7,017 nucleotides of DNA from Gammaproteobacteria bacterium (GTDB lineage Bacteria; Pseudomonadota; Gammaproteobacteria; Thiohalomonadales; Thiohalomonadaceae): NCBI GenBank assembly GCA_015232955.1, contig JADFYS010000105.1:1-7017 (forward strand). The letters run 5' to 3'. Below the pieces are notes generated by a model. The model made no database searches and was not told the DNA's origin. It worked only from the letters and a program-made list of their open reading frames with translations. How positions within the stretch are numbered: the first letter of the stretch is position 1; the number at the start of each line of letters is the position of its first letter. Positions 6,701 to 7,017 of this stretch are shown piece after piece. A program made the translations under genes and the position numbers.

Positions 6701-7017
6701 GAAGGGAGCGCCCTCAGTAGTGGCATCACCGAAGCCGGCCATATCCTGGGAGATGTCGACGGCGATCTGGATAACGACGCCAACCCCAGACTCCCCCCGG
6801 CGCCGGTACTGCGCCTGCTCCGGGACACCGGCCTCAGCGACAGTGATACCCACACCCACCGCGCAGAGATCGTCGAAGAGGGGGTTAAAAACGGGGCAAC
6901 GGTTGAATATAGCAGCGATGGCGTAAACTGGAACAGCAGCTTCACCCCGATACAGGGGAGCAACATCCTCTATGCCCGCCAGACCGATAGCGATGGCATC
7001 ACCAGCCTTCCGAGCCG
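3404..7017 (+). CDS. Giant BapA/LapA-class repeat adhesin, N-terminal part (partial, open at right edge)
   Basis: One frame stays open for 1204 codons from the ATG at 3404 to the window end with no stop, so the protein is longer than what is seen. The N-terminus (about 1-100) matches the BapA-prefix pattern: a polar opening, VSGQPLTVKV, then RSGTTLLVLTEEQVVVRLEGFF, where prefix domains have R-x-G-x-x-L-hydrophobic ... FF. There is no Sec signal peptide, as expected for type I secretion. A Gly-rich hydrophobic segment follows at 133-147. Then come module A (177-478), a Thr/Pro/Glu linker (479-532), three Ig-like domains (about 533-812), module B (818-1125) and the start of another Ig-like domain (1128 on). 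The family acts outside the cell in surface attachment and biofilm formation; calcium binding is predicted from its loops. The C-terminal secretion signal (RTX repeats) and the transporter genes would lie outside the window. Class is fairly certain, exact ortholog unknown. Confidence 0.88.
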   Translation, partial: MTTLLLKKQHQQQLSEQTIEVSGQPLTVKVESPAAYTVVDAATGAVPSQLRLLRSGTTLLVLTEEQVVVRLEGFFEEDVWTIFSTDGTLIANEAAILSSAATETGGENSVTPTVVWETEQSQQIDNKRDDDGALLWGGIGAGLLAFAQSSRGSSDSEANPPEVETPAVEPTPTQHSGKVIDGYVRDATVFADANGNGVLDAGELSSTTDAKGNFLLENADDTPIKGELISQGGIDIATGFAAIGEFRAPEGATVISPLTTLIAAIAEREGIDSATAATRLKAALGVDPALDLLNYDPIATAMAPESTPEMVATALAVQAATTRLTVLIQTGGALLAGSALTPDIATGTEAILATLVATLAAGEPLNLSDATVITTLLQTAASGVRPDQTLPADTLSEVATLTATLNQSIATTADPYSALKEMAALQIVTGQNQDSLKSAVSAGSVNTISATLSGDALTSALQQARTELGDVDGDDSNDAENINNAPTVEEEDAPETESPTTIEPPTTEDPVTETPTTETPVAETPVTAPPADTTPPAAPTITLTTDSGSSNSDQLTNNGTLTLTGVESGATVEYSLDGQQWANSFTAQEGSNRLYVRQMDSAGNYSTASAPFDFLYDSTAPQTPQINSSNGRVLSGSAEAGASVSLTWGSSSIELTSESNGFWSHTPATALSDATVVTVTVTDGAGNHSTPGSVIVDVRPPAIDDIRDDSGVVQGSVAPGGQSDDATLTLSGGIGTVGNPGSELLKIYDGATYLGDASVDAGNGTWSFETPNIDSGAHQFSARWVSGGTAGNGDGSPIAFGTSGGWAVTTTAASSHQGLVIDGYISGATVFADANNNGVLDTGELSTTTDELGNFILTNPTGEPILGRLISIGGTDIATGRPADGEFTAPEGATVISPLTTLIDQVASTGGIDSAAAETLVKSALGIAAGLDLKHYDPISSAVKTGATAAEVSDALRTQAVVTQIHTTTSQGAALLRNSGVSTNNTEARKNVITSMAETVVQGSSVDLKSQTQTETLFNGAAIKAGATTEQQTQTAALATSVSQIAVNLNSAITVESENVTKPLDALKGMASVQIVSATVETRVQSSSSGDLSAEVGSTEGSALSSGITEAGHILGDVDGDLDNDANPRLPPAPVLRLLRDTGLSDSDTHTHRAEIVEEGVKNGATVEYSSDGVNWNSSFTPIQGSNILYARQTDSDGITSLPS
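3800..3844 (+). other. Gly-rich hydrophobic segment after the prefix domain
   Basis: Residues 133-147, ALLWGGIGAGLLAFA, follow a charged stretch (DNKRDDDG) and precede a Ser-rich linker. Similar short Gly/Ala/Leu segments follow the prefix in many BapA-like adhesins. It is too short and Gly-rich to be called a confident membrane anchor. Confidence 0.5.
3932..4837 (+). repeat. Large repeated adhesin module, copy A
   Basis: Residues 177-478 (302 residues). It opens VIDGYVRDATVFADANGNG. The 12-residue loop DANGNGVLDAGE (192-203, 3977-4012) has Asp1, Asn3, Asn5, Gly6, Asp9 and Glu12, the ligand pattern of an EF-hand calcium loop. A beta segment with GGIDIATG and APEGATVISPLTTL follows, then about 180 residues of Ala/Thr/Leu-rich, probably helical sequence. 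It closes with GDVDGDDSND (469-478), an Asp-rich loop of dockerin or thrombospondin-3 style. Copy B lies 641 residues downstream. In the first 90 residues I count 64 identities by eye between the copies without a gap; the helical middle has diverged much more. I do not recognise a named domain for the whole module. Confidence 0.85.
4838..4999 (+). other. Acidic Thr/Pro/Glu-rich linker
   Basis: Residues 479-532 join module A to the first Ig-like domain. The first half is acidic and Asn-rich; the second is made of ETP and TTE units. It is probably extended and flexible. The equivalent joint after module B (PRLPPAP, about residues 1128-1134) has no such linker, so the linker was inserted or expanded only in the first unit. 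Confidence 0.7.
4919..4993 (+). repeat. 15-bp tandem repeat encoding (V/T)TETP-like pentapeptides
   Basis: Five in-frame 15-bp units encode TTEDP, VTETP, TTETP, VAETP and VTAPP (residues 506-530). The central units starting at 4934, 4949 and 4964 differ from one another at only a few bases. The repeat preserves frame, so copy number can change without breaking the gene. Confidence 0.8.
5000..5251 (+). other. Ig-like adhesin domain 1
   Basis: Residues 533-616. The sequence starts TTPPAAPTITL, followed by TDSGSSNSDQLTNNGTLTLTG, GATVEYSLDG and VRQMDSAGNYS. This is the layout of bacterial Ig-like repeats of large biofilm adhesins: a TAP-type linker, DTG..SD, EYS.DG..W, EGSN, VRQ.D.AGN. Domains of this kind give a long rod on the cell surface. 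The partial domain at 6785-7017 is its counterpart in the second unit. Confidence 0.8.
5252..5500 (+). other. Ig-like adhesin domain 2
   Basis: Residues 617-699, beginning DSTAPQTPQINSSNG and containing LSGSAEAGASVSLTWG, NGFWSHTP and VTVTVTDGAGNHS. The pattern of a TAP linker, G.AEAGA.V, G.W and V.VTD.AGN is that of the Big_6-type bacterial Ig fold. It is shorter than domain 3 and of a different subtype from domain 1. Confidence 0.75.
5501..5839 (+). other. Ig-like adhesin domain 3
   Basis: Residues 700-812. The motifs IDDIRDDSGVVQGSV, GGQSDDATLTLSG, LLKIYDGATYLGDASVD and GTWSFETP match the Ig-like repeat subtype with a D..G...G.V..G..(T/S)DD opening seen in BapA-like proteins. It lies directly before module B, with a short Thr/Ala/Ser linker. 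Confidence 0.72.
5855..6778 (+). repeat. Large repeated adhesin module, copy B
   Basis: Residues 818-1125 (308 residues, six more than copy A). It repeats the opening VIDGYISGATVFADANNNG and the EF-hand-type loop DANNNGVLDTGE (833-844, 5900-5935) exactly 641 residues after copy A. It also repeats GGTDIATG and the stretch APEGATVISPLTTLI without change from copy A. The Ala/Gln/Ser/Thr-rich middle is strongly diverged. The end, LDALKGMASVQIV and then ILGDVDGDLDND, realigns with SALKEMAALQIV and ELGDVDGDDSND of copy A. The first Ig-like subtype follows again. Confidence 0.85.
6785..7017 (+). other. Ig-like adhesin domain 1', partial
   Basis: Residues 1128-1204, cut by the window edge. It shares RDTGLSDSD, NGATVEYSSDG, FTPIQGSN, LYARQTDSDG with the first Ig-like domain (TDSGSSNSD, SGATVEYSLDG, FTAQEGSN, LYVRQMDSAG). 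The usual AGN turn is changed to DGI, and the strand after SD is atypical (THTHRAEI), so this copy has drifted. Confidence 0.75.

Noticed and set aside
1..7017. Search for CRISPR arrays, tRNA or rRNA genes, insertion sequences and attachment sites
   Set aside because: No regularly spaced short direct repeats, transposase motifs, terminal inverted repeats or RNA gene signatures were seen. The only tandem repeats are coding repeats in the adhesin.

Overview
The window looks like a stretch of proteobacterial chromosome, most likely gammaproteobacterial. That placement is inferred from protein families and style only; no rRNA or tRNA is present to anchor it. It holds two divergent blocks. The minus-strand block (1-3113) reads, in transcription order, a small four-helix membrane protein of the DUF4345 type (3113 to 2673), a sensor histidine kinase with two periplasmic solute-binding-protein-like domains (2627 to 270), and the first 54 codons of a response regulator running off the left edge (163 to 1). 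The gaps are 45 bp and 106 bp, so the three genes probably form one operon or a tightly linked cluster encoding a two-component system.

The plus-strand block (3404-7017) is one uninterrupted reading frame that leaves the window on the right after 1204 codons. It encodes the N-terminal part of a very large, probably type I-secreted, BapA/LapA-class surface adhesin. The order of parts is: a BapA-prefix-like N-terminal domain; a short Gly-rich hydrophobic segment; a large module (A) that opens with a canonical EF-hand-type calcium loop and closes with a second Asp-rich GDVDGD loop; a Thr/Pro/Glu linker built of 15-bp tandem repeats; three Ig-like domains; a second copy of the large module (B); and the start of another Ig-like domain matching the first one. 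Module plus Ig block therefore repeats with a period of about 641 residues (1923 bp).

Between the blocks, 3114-3403 is a 290-bp divergent intergenic region that should carry both promoters. It also contains a doubtful 76-codon hydrophobic reading frame. The adhesin is rich in GCC, ACC, CTC and ATC codons and looks more GC-rich than the region before it. This bias produces several long but spurious antisense reading frames.

A reasonable but unproven reading is that the two-component system senses a small periplasmic ligand and controls nearby genes, possibly the divergent adhesin. The most noteworthy features are the calcium-loop-bracketed repeated module of the adhesin, the histidine kinase whose ATP-binding domain lacks the usual DxGxG (G1) motif, and the DUF4345 membrane protein placed at the head of the kinase genes.
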